A DNA stretch of 64,000 bases from an uncultured Rhizobiaceae group bacterium (GCA_937958815.1 CALGMR010000010.1:1-64000); one strand, 5' to 3'; shown: positions 1 through 8,999, numbered from the stretch's first letter. Made by a program: numbers and translations. Notes: generated from the sequence alone by a model not told the origin.

Positions 1-605
1 TAGACCGCCACACCGAGATTGCCAGCCGCGTTGCGGCGCATCTCCAGTCCGATGTCATGAAACTGCATTGCAGCTCTGTCATGAGGAGCACCAATGACCG
101 CAATCTTGAACTTGCGTGGCAGGAAGGCGAATTCCGGATGATTGGAAGACCATTGTCGCAATATTTCAGCATACGGACGTGGATCCGCGATCTCATCGGA
201 CGACGCGCCGGCGAAATGGTCGGCAGTGACGTTTCGTATGCAGTTTCCGGACGTTTGGATCGCATGCATCTCGACGGATGCGAGGTCTTCCAAAATGTCG
301 GGGATGTCTTCGAGCTTCGGCCAGTTGAATTGGATGTTCTGCCTGGTGGTGAAGTGCCCGTATCCTCTGTCGTACTTTCGAGCAATATGCCCCAGCATGC
401 GCATTTGGTTTGAATTCAAAGTTCCATAGGGAACAGCGACGCGCAGCATATATGCGTGCAATTGAAGATAGACGCCATTCTGAAGACGAATGGGTTTGAA
501 ATTGTCTTCACTCAACTCACCTGAGACACGGCGCTCCACCTGCTCGCGAAATTGATCCACGCGGGCAGCAACAAACTCTTGGTCAAACTGGTCGTAACGA
601 TACAT
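1..605 (-). CDS. cysI: Sulfite (nitrite/sulfite) reductase hemoprotein, N-terminal part
   Basis: Partial gene: it starts at the ATG at 605 and runs off the left edge, so only about 201 N-terminal residues are visible. The protein starts MYRYDQFDQEF and contains the ferredoxin-like half-domain of siroheme-dependent reductases, including the stretch GHFTTRQNIQFNW and the later TSGNCIRN. The family reduces sulfite to sulfide with a siroheme and a 4Fe-4S cluster in the cytoplasm; the cluster cysteines lie beyond the window. An AAGGACAC ribosome binding site precedes the start. It lies 11 bases after the DUF2849 gene and downstream of siroheme synthase, so enzyme and cofactor synthesis are co-transcribed. 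Sulfite rather than nitrite as substrate is inferred from this context. Confidence 0.88.
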   Translation of the reverse strand, partial: MYRYDQFDQEFVAARVDQFREQVERRVSGELSEDNFKPIRLQNGVYLQLHAYMLRVAVPYGTLNSNQMRMLGHIARKYDRGYGHFTTRQNIQFNWPKLEDIPDILEDLASVEMHAIQTSGNCIRNVTADHFAGASSDEIADPRPYAEILRQWSSNHPEFAFLPRKFKIAVIGAPHDRAAMQFHDIGLEMRRNAAGNLGVAV

Positions 606-616
606 AAAAAGTGTCC

Positions 617-940
617 TTAAGCGGCGCGCGCTGTTGTGGTGGCTTGCTTGCCAAGGTCGAGGCGGAAGGTTGGTCCTGCCGCACGAATTTGCTCGCGAAA
701 GCGCACAGGCACAATCGTTGAACCTTCGACCGTTACGTCGATTTCGTAAGGCTCAACCACCACATTGTCGGCATCTGCTTTGTGAGCGACGGCGGCTTGT
801 GTTTCTTTTTCGGCTTCCGTTTTGATCACCAAGGCGGCGTTCACGTCTTCCACCCAGCGGCCATTTGCGCCAAGCCACACTGCTTCGCCATCAAGCAAGC
901 GATTTGCAGTAAACGTAATTGGGTTTTTCAAAATGGTCAT
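617..940 (-). CDS. DUF2849 domain protein of the sulfite reductase operon
   Basis: A 107-residue soluble protein with no signal peptide or membrane segment. It begins MTILKNPITF and has the short pattern AVWLGANGRWVEDVNAA typical of DUF2849 proteins, which in alphaproteobacteria are habitually encoded between siroheme synthase and the sulfite reductase hemoprotein. Its ATG overlaps the cysG stop codon in an ATGA junction, suggesting translational coupling. No biochemical role is known to me; an accessory role in sulfite reduction is inferred from position only. Confidence 0.8.
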   Translation of the reverse strand: MTILKNPITFTANRLLDGEAVWLGANGRWVEDVNAALVIKTEAEKETQAAVAHKADADNVVVEPYEIDVTVEGSTIVPVRFREQIRAAGPTFRLDLGKQATTTARAA

Positions 941-2430
941 GCTGCTAGTCCTTCCAGAGTTGAAGAAAATTTGATTTCAGAGCCGAGTGGCTCGCATTTG
1001 TTGAGGTTGATGCCAGCTACAGCTTCACCAATGACGATGAGCGCAGCGGCAGTGTTTGATTTTTCATCCGCGAGGTGTTGCAGGTCAGCCAATGTGCCCA
1101 CCAAGCGGCGTGCATCGCGGCGACCTATATTCTCCAAAACGGCCACAGGTGTTGTGGCATCCAACCCTGCATCTTGAAGCCGCTGTGCAGTTTCACGAGC
1201 AACAGTTCGGCCCATATAAACAGAGATCGTCGCGCCGCTAACCGCCAGGTTGGCCCAATCGGGAAGCAAGTCCCCTTTCAGGTCATGACCTGTAGTGAAA
1301 ACGGCTGAGGATGCTGTGCCTCGCAAAGTGAGCGGAATTTCAGCTTCAGCTGCACCCGCAAGCGCAGATGTGACACCCGGCACGATTTCATAAGACACAT
1401 TGTTGGCACGCATTGTCGCGATCTCTTCACCAGCACGACCAAAGATCATGGGATCGCCGGATTTCAAGCGCACCACTTTCAAACCTTGTTTGGCTTTCTC
1501 GACAAGCAGCCCATTGATTTCGTGCTGAGACTTAGAGTGGCATCCCTTGCGCTTGCCGACGGAAATGATTTCTGCATCGCGGCGGCTCATGCGAACGATT
1601 TCGTCTGGTACCAGCGCGTCGTGCATCACCACATCCGCGTTTTGCAATACGCGGTGAGCGCGAAGTGTGAGAAGGTCTTCTGCACCGGGGCCTGCGCCGA
1701 TGAGCGACACAAAGCCCTGCCCATCTTCCTTTTGGGACAACAATTCGCGTGATGAATGGCAAGCCTTTGCCATATCGCCGTCTAAAACCGCAGACGCTGG
1801 TTCACCATCGAAGAAGCGCTCCCAGAACAAGCGACGTTCGCGGCCATCTTTGCCTGTGCGGGAGACTGCGCCACGAAATGCATCGGCGAAACGTGCAAGA
1901 GCACCTGTGCGGGATGGGAGGAGCTGTTCGATTGACGCTTTCAATCGACGCGCCAGCACAGGTGCAGTTCCGTTTGTGCTCACAGCAACAACAACCGGGG
2001 CACGATTTACGATAGAAGGCGTGATGAAGTCACACAGGTGTGGTTTGTCCACTGCATTGACAGGAACACCCACCATGCGGGAAGCTTCAACGGCTGCAGA
2101 ATCTAATATTTCGTCTTCTTGGGCCGTGAACACCAGCGCGGCATCGGCGAAATCTTCAAACTGAAAGTCGCGTTCAATCCATTGCGCATTGGTGGTTGAA
2201 ATCGCTGTGCGCATGGATGCGTTGATTTGTGGAGCAATAACAACCAAACGAGCGTTTGTTTCGCTCAACAGGCGCAGTTTGGCGACAGCTTCATCACCAC
2301 CGCCAACAATCACCACAGACTTGCCGGCAACTTTTACGAGAGCTGGGAACACGTCCAGTTTAGACGTGTCATGGGCATCAAATGCCTGACCTGCTTTGCA
2401 AACTTCGGTTTTGGGATTTTGAAAATCCAT
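937..2430 (-). CDS. cysG: Siroheme synthase (CysG, bifunctional or trifunctional)
   Basis: A 497-residue protein that makes siroheme, the prosthetic group of the neighbouring sulfite reductase. Residues about 25-200 form the precorrin-2 dehydrogenase/ferrochelatase part, with the nucleotide-binding VVIVGGGDEAVAKLRLL. Residues about 240-480 form the uroporphyrinogen-III C-methyltransferase part, with VSLIGAGPGAEDLLTLRA near its start and VPGVTSALAGAAEAEIPLT further on, both SAM-binding/active-site signatures. Length and domain order match full CysG (about 460-490 residues). It is the first gene of the three-gene unit and carries a likely regulatory region upstream (2451-2533). The long N-terminal leader (about 20 residues before the Rossmann domain) is slightly longer than usual. 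Confidence 0.93.
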   Translation of the reverse strand: MDFQNPKTEVCKAGQAFDAHDTSKLDVFPALVKVAGKSVVIVGGGDEAVAKLRLLSETNARLVVIAPQINASMRTAISTTNAQWIERDFQFEDFADAALVFTAQEDEILDSAAVEASRMVGVPVNAVDKPHLCDFITPSIVNRAPVVVAVSTNGTAPVLARRLKASIEQLLPSRTGALARFADAFRGAVSRTGKDGRERRLFWERFFDGEPASAVLDGDMAKACHSSRELLSQKEDGQGFVSLIGAGPGAEDLLTLRAHRVLQNADVVMHDALVPDEIVRMSRRDAEIISVGKRKGCHSKSQHEINGLLVEKAKQGLKVVRLKSGDPMIFGRAGEEIATMRANNVSYEIVPGVTSALAGAAEAEIPLTLRGTASSAVFTTGHDLKGDLLPDWANLAVSGATISVYMGRTVARETAQRLQDAGLDATTPVAVLENIGRRDARRLVGTLADLQHLADEKSNTAAALIVIGEAVAGINLNKCEPLGSEIKFSSTLEGLAA

Positions 2431-2487
2431 GGAGTCGAGCCTTTCTCGTTGTTCCCAAAAGATAGGAATTACGAGCTTTAGACCCTA

Positions 2488-2500
2488 GGAACCGCGTTCC
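2488..2500. promoter_or_regulatory. Inverted repeat upstream of cysG, candidate operator
   Basis: GGAAC-CGC-GTTCC is a perfect 5-bp inverted repeat 58 bases before the cysG start. The same half-site recurs nearby: TAGGAAC (2486) is mirrored by GTTCCTA (2527-2533), and GTTCC occurs again at 2451. This clustering looks like a regulator binding region for the sulfur operon. The regulator is not identifiable from this window. Confidence 0.35.
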
Positions 2501-2571
2501 AATGTTTTTCAGGAAGGAGGATTTTTGTTCCTACGTTTCGCCAAAAGGCAGAAAATGCAGTGATTTACAGC

Positions 2572-3249
2572 CTAATTGCGCTGCCAGATGAAGAATGGCG
2601 CTTTGTTGGGACGCACCCCAAGCGTCGCTCGCAGCTGATTGCTCACACCGTCGGGAATAACCTTGCCGTTGGGCAGGTTTTGCAGCGTGTCATGGAAATC
2701 GTCGCCGATCATCTTAAAATGATCGATCTGTCGAAATTGCTCCAGCCGCTCCGCATCTGTCGCCAGATGCTCTCCACCCTCGCGGGTTTGCATCCCCTTA
2801 TACGGCCCGGGAAAAGAGAAAATCATTCTGCCACCAGCCGACAACAAGCGCGTAAATTCCAACAGGTGATCGCCGTAATGACCAGGAATGTGTTCCAAAA
2901 CATGGTTGTGCAAAATCGCATCAAAGTGTCCGTCTGCGAACTTCTGAAAGTCTTGAGGGAAATAGAGCGGTTGGCACTTTGCATGGGGATATTTTTCAGG
3001 GCGAGGATCTGAAGTGATGTACCGCGCGCCCAACTCTCTTTGAATTAGGCCATGTAGCGCTGCCTCAGGCGCCATGTGCAGAACCCTCCCCCTTGGCCGT
3101 TCGGCCATGAGCGGAAACAAGTGCGTTTCATACACGTGCAACCCAATACGATGGCGCGCTTTGGAATTGCAATTGATGCATTGCTCGTTTTTGCGGCCAC
3201 GAAACTCACGAAATTCCGTGCCACCACATATGTTGCAGGCAGGTGTCAT
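2572..3249 (-). CDS. Class I SAM-dependent methyltransferase with N-terminal zinc-ribbon-like cysteines
   Basis: A 225-residue protein. The N-terminus has two CxxC pairs (CNIC near residue 5, CINC near residue 24), a likely small metal site, followed by a degenerate class I methyltransferase fold: VLHMAPEAAL near residue 56, FDAILHNHVLEHIPG near residue 108, and a late hydrophobic strand RMIFSFPGP. The HVLEH motif is typical of Methyltransf_11 proteins. The substrate cannot be told from sequence. It lies 24 bases downstream of cyclopropane fatty acid synthase on the same strand, so co-transcription is likely. The start ATG at 3249 is the only one that includes the first CxxC pair. Confidence 0.75.
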   Translation of the reverse strand: MTPACNICGGTEFREFRGRKNEQCINCNSKARHRIGLHVYETHLFPLMAERPRGRVLHMAPEAALHGLIQRELGARYITSDPRPEKYPHAKCQPLYFPQDFQKFADGHFDAILHNHVLEHIPGHYGDHLLEFTRLLSAGGRMIFSFPGPYKGMQTREGGEHLATDAERLEQFRQIDHFKMIGDDFHDTLQNLPNGKVIPDGVSNQLRATLGVRPNKAPFFIWQRN

Positions 3250-3273
3250 TGCGCCGCTCGTTTCGATGCAGCG

Positions 3274-4518
3274 CTATAAAACAAGCTTCTTTTCAGCCTC
3301 AAGCTTTTCGTAATCGCGTTGGGTGTCGATCATATAATCGCGCTGTAATGGCGTGGCGTCGCGTTTGCGGCTCAATTGCATGTGGAACACCAATTGTGAC
3401 CCTGTACGGAACATGGCTTCCGCCGAAATGAGATAAAACTCCCACATACGTGCGAAATTCTCGTCATACATCTCTTCCACTTCCGCGCGATTTTCTTGGA
3501 ACCGTCTTTCCCAATGTGCCAACGTTTTTGCGTAGTGAACACGCAGGAATTCCAAATCAAGGCACCAAAGCGAGTTCTTTTCCACACTTTCAAACACTTC
3601 CGACAATGCAGGCGAATAAGCACCAGGAAAGATGTATTTCCGCATCCATGTGGAAGCCATGCCTGGAGGACTCATATGACCAATGGAGTGGATCACAGCA
3701 ATGCCTTCATCTGGCATCAGATCGTTGATCTTGGCAAAATATTCGTCGTAGTGAGACACACCCACGTGTTCAAACATGCCAACCGACACGATGCGGTCGA
3801 ACTGTTCATCCAGCTCACGATAATCTTGCAAGCGAAATTCAACACGGTCATCCAATCCCATGTCTTTGGCGCGTTGGCTGGCAAGCTTTTGTTGCTCTTT
3901 GGAAAGCGTAACGCCGACAACACTCACATTTTCCATTGATGCTAAATAGAGCGCGAGGTCACCCCAGCCACAGCCAATGTCCAGCACGCGCTGGCCAGGT
4001 TTCAGATCAAGTTTCGCCGCCAACAATCGCAATTTGTTGCGTTGCGCCTGTTCCAAAGTTTCATTGTCGTTGTGAAAATAGGCGCAGGAATAGAGCATGT
4101 TCTTGTCAAGAAACAATTTGTAGAACTCGTTGCCGAGATCATAGTGGTGGGCCACATTGCCTTGCGCTTCGCCACGCTTGTTGGATTGTTGTTTTCCGCG
4201 GAACAACATGGAGACTTTGCGAATGACCTTTTGCAGCGGGTAATTGCCGATGTTCAATCGGTTGACCGAGAACAGCGTCAGAAAATCACGCAATGTTGTG
4301 CCTTCTTCAAAGCTCATGCGCCCGTCGGTGTAGGCTTCCCCAGCATTCAGTTCTGGGTTGAACACAAGTTTCCGGTAAAGCGACTTGTCGGTCAGCCGCA
4401 TGACCACATGAGGACCATCAGCTTTGCCACCAAACACGTGGCGATTGTTGTCAGCGTCGATAACTTCGAGCTTACCGTTCTGCACGAAAGACTTCATCAT
4501 ATGGGAAAGCGGAAACAT
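3274..4518 (-). CDS. cfa: Cyclopropane-fatty-acyl-phospholipid synthase
   Basis: About 414 residues from the ATG at 4518 (MFPLSHMMK); an in-frame ATG at 4551 would add 11 residues but lacks an SD, whereas AGAGG precedes 4518. The enzyme transfers a methylene group from SAM to unsaturated acyl chains of membrane phospholipids, usually on entry to stationary phase or acid stress. The SAM-binding VLDIGCGWGDLALYLA is near residue 180, with GVTLSKEQ after it and the FDRIVSVGMFEHVG stretch that marks this family. The C-terminal region carries the YYFAYCEAGF-like part in divergent form (MWEFYLISAEAMFRTG). It is divergent from parE and upstream of a second methyltransferase gene. Confidence 0.92.
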   Translation of the reverse strand: MFPLSHMMKSFVQNGKLEVIDADNNRHVFGGKADGPHVVMRLTDKSLYRKLVFNPELNAGEAYTDGRMSFEEGTTLRDFLTLFSVNRLNIGNYPLQKVIRKVSMLFRGKQQSNKRGEAQGNVAHHYDLGNEFYKLFLDKNMLYSCAYFHNDNETLEQAQRNKLRLLAAKLDLKPGQRVLDIGCGWGDLALYLASMENVSVVGVTLSKEQQKLASQRAKDMGLDDRVEFRLQDYRELDEQFDRIVSVGMFEHVGVSHYDEYFAKINDLMPDEGIAVIHSIGHMSPPGMASTWMRKYIFPGAYSPALSEVFESVEKNSLWCLDLEFLRVHYAKTLAHWERRFQENRAEVEEMYDENFARMWEFYLISAEAMFRTGSQLVFHMQLSRKRDATPLQRDYMIDTQRDYEKLEAEKKLVL

Positions 4519-4617
4519 AGTGCCTCTGATTTGCAACAATTCTCGTTCCATAGATGTATGAAGAATAGCGGCGTAAATTCAAGCCAAATGGTTTGCTGGA
4601 CACACATTATTGCTAAA

Positions 4618-4673
4618 ACGTGACATAAAGAACATCACGTGAACAATGCGACTTGCCCCCGCAGCATCTGCGG
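4618..4673. promoter_or_regulatory. Inverted repeat and hairpin in the cfa-parE divergent region
   Basis: Two small symmetric elements sit between the divergent genes: ACGTGA-N11-TCACGT at 4618-4640, a candidate operator, and the hairpin CCGCAG-CAT-CTGCGG at 4659-4673, which would lie in the parE leader. No protein or RNA family is recognised. Confidence 0.3.
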
Positions 4674-4759
4674 CGTATTCACGGGGCGTTCGGATTTTTG
4701 TTGCGTTCCGATTCGACCAAACTGTAGCCAATCGAATTTGCACCTACCCGAAGAGTTTC

Positions 4760-6790
4760 ATGAGCACTGACAACGATCTTTTTGCAAACACCCCTGCTCC
4801 CGCCCCAAAACCAAAGGCCGCGCCGAAGAAAGCTGCAGCCAAAGCGTCAAGGGCGGGTGGTGATGATTACAACGCTTCGGACATTGAGGTTCTTGAAGGA
4901 TTAGAACCCGTTCGCCATCGCCCGGGCATGTATATTGGTGGTACGGATGAAAAAGCGCTGCACCATTTGTTTGCAGAAGTCATCGACAACTCGATGGATG
5001 AAGCCGTTGCCAGCCACGCAAGCTGGATTGAAGTTGATCTGGATGATGAAGGCTATTTGACTGTTACAGACAATGGCCGCGGTATCCCTGTTGATCCACA
5101 CCCGAAATTCAAAGACAAATCTGCGCTCGAAGTCATTATGACCACACTGCATGCAGGTGGTAAATTTGACGGCAAAGCCTATGAGACTTCTGGCGGTTTG
5201 CACGGCGTGGGTATTTCCGTCGTAAACGCATTGTCTGATGACTGCATTGTGGAAGTGGCACGCAACAAGCAGCTTTATCGCCAAACGTTTTCGCGCGGTT
5301 ATCCGCAAACCAAGCTTGAGAATGTGGGCGAGATCAACAATCGACGCGGCACAAAAGTGCGTTTTCACCCTGACGAGCAGATATTTGGCAAAGGGGCTAA
5401 ATTCGACGCGCTCACCTTGTTTAAAATGGCGCGTTCAAAAGCCTATTTGTTTGGCGGTGTTGAAATCCGTTGGTCGTGTGGACAAAGCCACATCACGGGC
5501 AAGAATGAAGTCACAGATAAAGCGGTGTTCCATTTTCCTGACGGGTTGAAGGATTACCTAAAAGCCTCTCTCGGCAAACAGATGCAGGTGACGGATGAAC
5601 CGTTTGCAGGCTCTACTGCCAAAAAATCCGGCCACGGCGCGGTGGAATGGGCGATCTCCTGGTATGGGGACGATGGATTTGTGAAGTCTTACTGTAACAC
5701 CATTCCAACCAATGATGGTGGTACCCACGAAGCAGGCCTGCGCGTCACGTTAACAAGAAGCTTGAAAGCTTACGCAGAACTTATTGGAAATAAAAAAGGT
5801 TCTATCATCACAACTGACGATGTCATGACCTCTGCTGCGGCGATGATATCCGTTTTCGTGCGGGAACCCGAATTTGTTGGTCAGACCAAAGACAAGCTGG
5901 CAACGGTCGAAGCTTCCAAGATCGTTGAGAGTGCCGTTCGCGATGCGTTTGACCATTGGTTAGCCGCCTCACCCGGTCAAAGCGCTAAGCTGCTTGAATG
6001 GGTTTTGGATCGTGCAGACGAGCGCATGCGCCGTCGTCAGGAAAAAGAAGTCAATCGCAAGAATGCCACGCGCAAGCTGCGCCTTCCCGGAAAACTTGCG
6101 GATTGTTCAAAGAACGCCAAGGGCGGCACGGAAATTTTCATCGTGGAGGGTGACTCCGCGGGCGGCTCTGCCAAACAGGCGCGTGATCGCAAGAGCCAAG
6201 CCATTCTGCCCCTGCGCGGTAAGATTTTAAATGTGGCGTCTGCCACGCGCGACAAGATGGCGAACAGCCAACAAATCCAAGACCTTGCTCAGGCTTTGGG
6301 CTGCGGCACACGCTCAAAATTTCACATTGATGATTTGCGCTATGATCGTGTGATCATCATGACCGATGCCGACGTGGACGGAGCACATATTGCTTCCCTC
6401 CTCATCACGTTTTTCCATCAGGAAATGCCGGGCATTATTGAGCAAGGTGCGCTCTATCTTGCCGTACCACCGCTCTACAAGCTCACCCAAGGTGGCAAGA
6501 CCATGTACGCCCGCGATGACGCCCACCGCGCCCAATTGATGGAAACGGAGTTCAACGGCAGCAAAAAGGTCGAGATCGGACGCTTCAAAGGCCTTGGCGA
6601 AATGATGCCAGCGCAGTTGAAAGAAACCACTATGGACCCTGCAAAACGCACCATTTTGCGTGTATCCATCGACGAACCGGAAAGCGCCAAGGATTCCATC
6701 GATCGCCTTATGGGAACGAAACCTGAAAAACGGTTTGTGTTCATCCAAGAAAATGCACAGTTCGCCGATGATGAATTGTTGGATGTTTGA
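4760..6790 (+). CDS. parE: DNA topoisomerase IV subunit B
   Basis: A 676-residue type IIA topoisomerase ATPase subunit that with ParC decatenates replicated chromosomes. The start chosen is the ATG at 4760 (MSTDNDLFANT); an upstream in-frame ATG at 4646 adds 38 non-conserved residues. The GHKL ATPase domain has the Mg-binding EVIDNSMDEA, DNGRGIPV and the ATP-lid GGLHGVGISVVNALS; the Toprim domain has EGDSAGGSAKQ, PLRGKILNV and DADVDGAHI. The shape of the Toprim region and the absence of the long GyrB insertion favour ParE over GyrB. A short Ala/Pro/Lys-rich leader (about residues 8-30) is disordered, as in many rhizobial homologues. The gene stands alone. Confidence 0.92.
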   Translation: MSTDNDLFANTPAPAPKPKAAPKKAAAKASRAGGDDYNASDIEVLEGLEPVRHRPGMYIGGTDEKALHHLFAEVIDNSMDEAVASHASWIEVDLDDEGYLTVTDNGRGIPVDPHPKFKDKSALEVIMTTLHAGGKFDGKAYETSGGLHGVGISVVNALSDDCIVEVARNKQLYRQTFSRGYPQTKLENVGEINNRRGTKVRFHPDEQIFGKGAKFDALTLFKMARSKAYLFGGVEIRWSCGQSHITGKNEVTDKAVFHFPDGLKDYLKASLGKQMQVTDEPFAGSTAKKSGHGAVEWAISWYGDDGFVKSYCNTIPTNDGGTHEAGLRVTLTRSLKAYAELIGNKKGSIITTDDVMTSAAAMISVFVREPEFVGQTKDKLATVEASKIVESAVRDAFDHWLAASPGQSAKLLEWVLDRADERMRRRQEKEVNRKNATRKLRLPGKLADCSKNAKGGTEIFIVEGDSAGGSAKQARDRKSQAILPLRGKILNVASATRDKMANSQQIQDLAQALGCGTRSKFHIDDLRYDRVIIMTDADVDGAHIASLLITFFHQEMPGIIEQGALYLAVPPLYKLTQGGKTMYARDDAHRAQLMETEFNGSKKVEIGRFKGLGEMMPAQLKETTMDPAKRTILRVSIDEPESAKDSIDRLMGTKPEKRFVFIQENAQFADDELLDV

Positions 6791-6929
6791 TGCCTGAGTT
6801 GCAGCTCTAGCGCTGCAACAGCGATATTTATCGACTGAGGACTTTGACATTCTTGTAAAAATCTCATTGCCGAGTTGGTTTACAGTCACTCCATTTGAGC
6901 TATCTTCGCTCCATTGTATGGAGGTTTGA

Positions 6930-8192
6930 ATGCCAAACGCACGACTCGTGGAGCACAACGCCACTCAGTTCAAGAAAAGTGTTGTGGAACTCGCTCCCGG
7001 CATGTGGACTGCGGTTGGCTATGCGGCTTCCACACAGCATATGATTGAAGGTAAATCCTCTCTCGCCATTGTTGATACTTCTGAAAGCACCGGTGCTGCC
7101 AAAGATGTTTTGTCTGAATTTCGAAAGATTTCAGACAAACCCATTGAGCGCATTATTTACACCCACAGTCACCGTGATCATATTTCGGGCGCGGAAGTGT
7201 TTGCTGAAGGTCGCGACATCCCCATCCTTGCCAGTTCCACGTTTAGTTCTGATCTTGTGGATCAGGATAACAACAGACCTGCCCCACATGATGCACTCAA
7301 CCGTAGAACCGTGGCGCAATTTGGCATCGGACTGACGTCGCAACAACGCATATCATTGGGGTGTGGACCTGGCGAACGCCCCATGAGCGGTTTGGGTGCA
7401 GGGCACATACCGCCCAATCAATTCATTGCAAACGATACGGAAATTGATCTCGACGGAGTGACAGCACGCTTGATTATGGCACCTGGCGAAACCGCTGACC
7501 ATATGGTCGTTTGGTTTCCTAAAGCAAAGGTGCTCATACCGGGCGATAATTGGTATCACGCTTTTCCCAATCTTTACGCCATTCGTGGAACGCCATACCG
7601 CGATTTTGCAGCTTGGGCCGATACGCTGACACTGCTTGCCGACCTGAAGCCTGAAGTTTTAGCGCCCGGACACACTCAACCTGTGTTCGGTGCTAAAAAA
7701 ATCAACGAAGTGCTCACCACCACACGCGATGCCATTCTTTATGTCATGCACCACACCGCAGATGGTATGAATGCAGGCCTGTCGATGGATGATATTGCGG
7801 CGTCCATTCAACTGCCGGATCATTTGGCTGACAAGCCATGGTTGGCAGAATATTACGGCAAGGCCAGCTGGTCTGCGCGTGCTTTCGCTACAGGCACATT
7901 GGGCTGGTATGATGGCAATCCAACTCATTTGGGAACGCTCTCAGACAAACAACGGGCGTCTCATATGGCGCAACTTTCAGGTGGTATTGAAGCTTTGAAA
8001 CAAGCTGCTTTTGAAACTGAAGACCTTCAATGGCGCTTGGAACTGTGCGACCACCTCATCGCCCTTGGGGAAGATGTTTCGCTGCTCAAGGCAGAGGCTA
8101 TGGAGTCGCTTGCTGAGGTCGAAATCAATGCGACGGCTCGCAACACATATCTTTGGGAAGCAGAACGTCTGCGCAAAAAAGGCGAGACTTAG
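6930..8192 (+). CDS. Alkylsulfatase-like metallo-beta-lactamase-fold hydrolase
   Basis: A 420-residue cytoplasmic enzyme with no signal peptide. The metal-binding motif THSHRDH is near residue 75, a later ligand region is HMVVWFPKAKVLIPGDNWY near residue 191, and a final APGHTQPV near residue 248. The helical part after residue 260 resembles the dimerisation domain of SDS-hydrolysing alkylsulfatases (BDS1/SdsA1 group). The canonical enzymes are about 600-650 residues and secreted, with a C-terminal SCP2-like domain; this one lacks both signal and SCP2 domain, so it is a short intracellular variant whose substrate may differ. An excellent GGAGG ribosome site precedes the ATG. A terminator hairpin overlaps the 3' end. 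Confidence 0.75.
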   Translation: MPNARLVEHNATQFKKSVVELAPGMWTAVGYAASTQHMIEGKSSLAIVDTSESTGAAKDVLSEFRKISDKPIERIIYTHSHRDHISGAEVFAEGRDIPILASSTFSSDLVDQDNNRPAPHDALNRRTVAQFGIGLTSQQRISLGCGPGERPMSGLGAGHIPPNQFIANDTEIDLDGVTARLIMAPGETADHMVVWFPKAKVLIPGDNWYHAFPNLYAIRGTPYRDFAAWADTLTLLADLKPEVLAPGHTQPVFGAKKINEVLTTTRDAILYVMHHTADGMNAGLSMDDIAASIQLPDHLADKPWLAEYYGKASWSARAFATGTLGWYDGNPTHLGTLSDKQRASHMAQLSGGIEALKQAAFETEDLQWRLELCDHLIALGEDVSLLKAEAMESLAEVEINATARNTYLWEAERLRKKGET

Positions 8193-8204
8193 AGCCTCGC
8201 CTTT
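8178..8204 (+). terminator. Rho-independent terminator at the end of the alkylsulfatase-like gene
   Basis: AAAGGCGAG pairs with CTCGCCTTT across a 9-base loop; the stem begins inside the last codons of the gene. The T-tract is short, so moderate strength is expected. Confidence 0.6.
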
Positions 8205-8228
8205 CTGCAATATTTCGACAATCGGACT

Positions 8229-8309
8229 TTACAGAATGAAATCATCCTCAGTGAGATCCACATCGCCGATCACGCCAATAGCGAAGTCTGTGAAACCAAC
8301 CGCTTCAAC
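8229..8309 (-). pseudogene. Protein-like remnant resembling an RTX-type C-terminus
   Basis: Directly after the TAA of the beta-barrel gene, the same reading frame stays open for 26 codons and ends in DLTEDDFIL followed by TAA. That ending resembles the C-terminal tails of hemolysin-type (RTX) calcium-binding proteins secreted by type I systems. There is no start codon or ribosome site of its own. It is best read as a decayed fragment or chance; see the findings. Confidence 0.25.
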
Positions 8310-8999
8310 TTAGAACTTAATCCCAGCCTTGAAAGTAACTGCATCCACAACTGGATCGTCACTGCTGAAGGTCAGTCTTTCGCCTGCGGCATCTCTCCAG
8401 GTGGAGCTGACACCTGACAAATTTGTGCGGTCAATTTGCGCACCGAGAATGATGTTTTTGCCAAAGGCAAATTCAACACCTGCCCCCACATATTGGCCAA
8501 AAACCTGATCGTCAGCACGGTTCACGGTCGCGTCTGCACCAGTCAAGATGCCTATTTCTTGGGTCACGACTGTGACACCAGATGATGCAACGCCGGCCGT
8601 TGCATAAACGTGCCAATGACCCCAACCCAAGCCAACACGAGGCCCAAGTTTCAGCGTGTCTTCAATCTCGCGCGTTTGACGGTATCTGCCAAAATTTACT
8701 TTGTCCTTTTTGCCAGCCGTTTTGCCAGAATAACTGCCCTCTACGCCTAAAACAAAGTTTCCAACGTGAAAGTTGTAACCAGCACTCACACCATAGGTGG
8801 CGCTAGAAACATCACCCAAACCGCTTGGTAATTGGAAACCACCTGTATCATTTTGAAATCTGCCCGTGATTTCTGCTCTCTCACCCTTAAGGTGAACCGC
8901 CACAAAAAGCCCTGACCAGTCGTAGACGTCATCGTTTGCCAAACTTGGTGAAACAGACGCCAAAATAGCTGCAAGAGCAGAAGTCAAAACTCGTGTCAT
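8310..8999 (-). CDS. Outer membrane beta-barrel protein of the Omp25/31 (opacity-like) type
   Basis: A 229-residue exported protein. Residues 1-21 form a signal peptide (MTRVLTSALAAILASVSPSL, cut after SLA), followed by the aromatic YDWSGLFVAV motif common at the first strand of rhizobial 8-stranded barrels. Alternating hydrophobic strands follow, among them YGVSAGYNFHVGNFVLGVEG and KLGPRVGLGWGHWHVYATAG, and the protein ends in a terminal phenylalanine (FKAGIKF) as recognised by the BAM complex. It probably lies in the outer membrane as a structural or immunogenic protein rather than a diffusion porin. It is a single gene, convergent with the preceding hydrolase and divergent from rhlE. Confidence 0.82.
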   Translation of the reverse strand: MTRVLTSALAAILASVSPSLANDDVYDWSGLFVAVHLKGERAEITGRFQNDTGGFQLPSGLGDVSSATYGVSAGYNFHVGNFVLGVEGSYSGKTAGKKDKVNFGRYRQTREIEDTLKLGPRVGLGWGHWHVYATAGVASSGVTVVTQEIGILTGADATVNRADDQVFGQYVGAGVEFAFGKNIILGAQIDRTNLSGVSSTWRDAAGERLTFSSDDPVVDAVTFKAGIKF

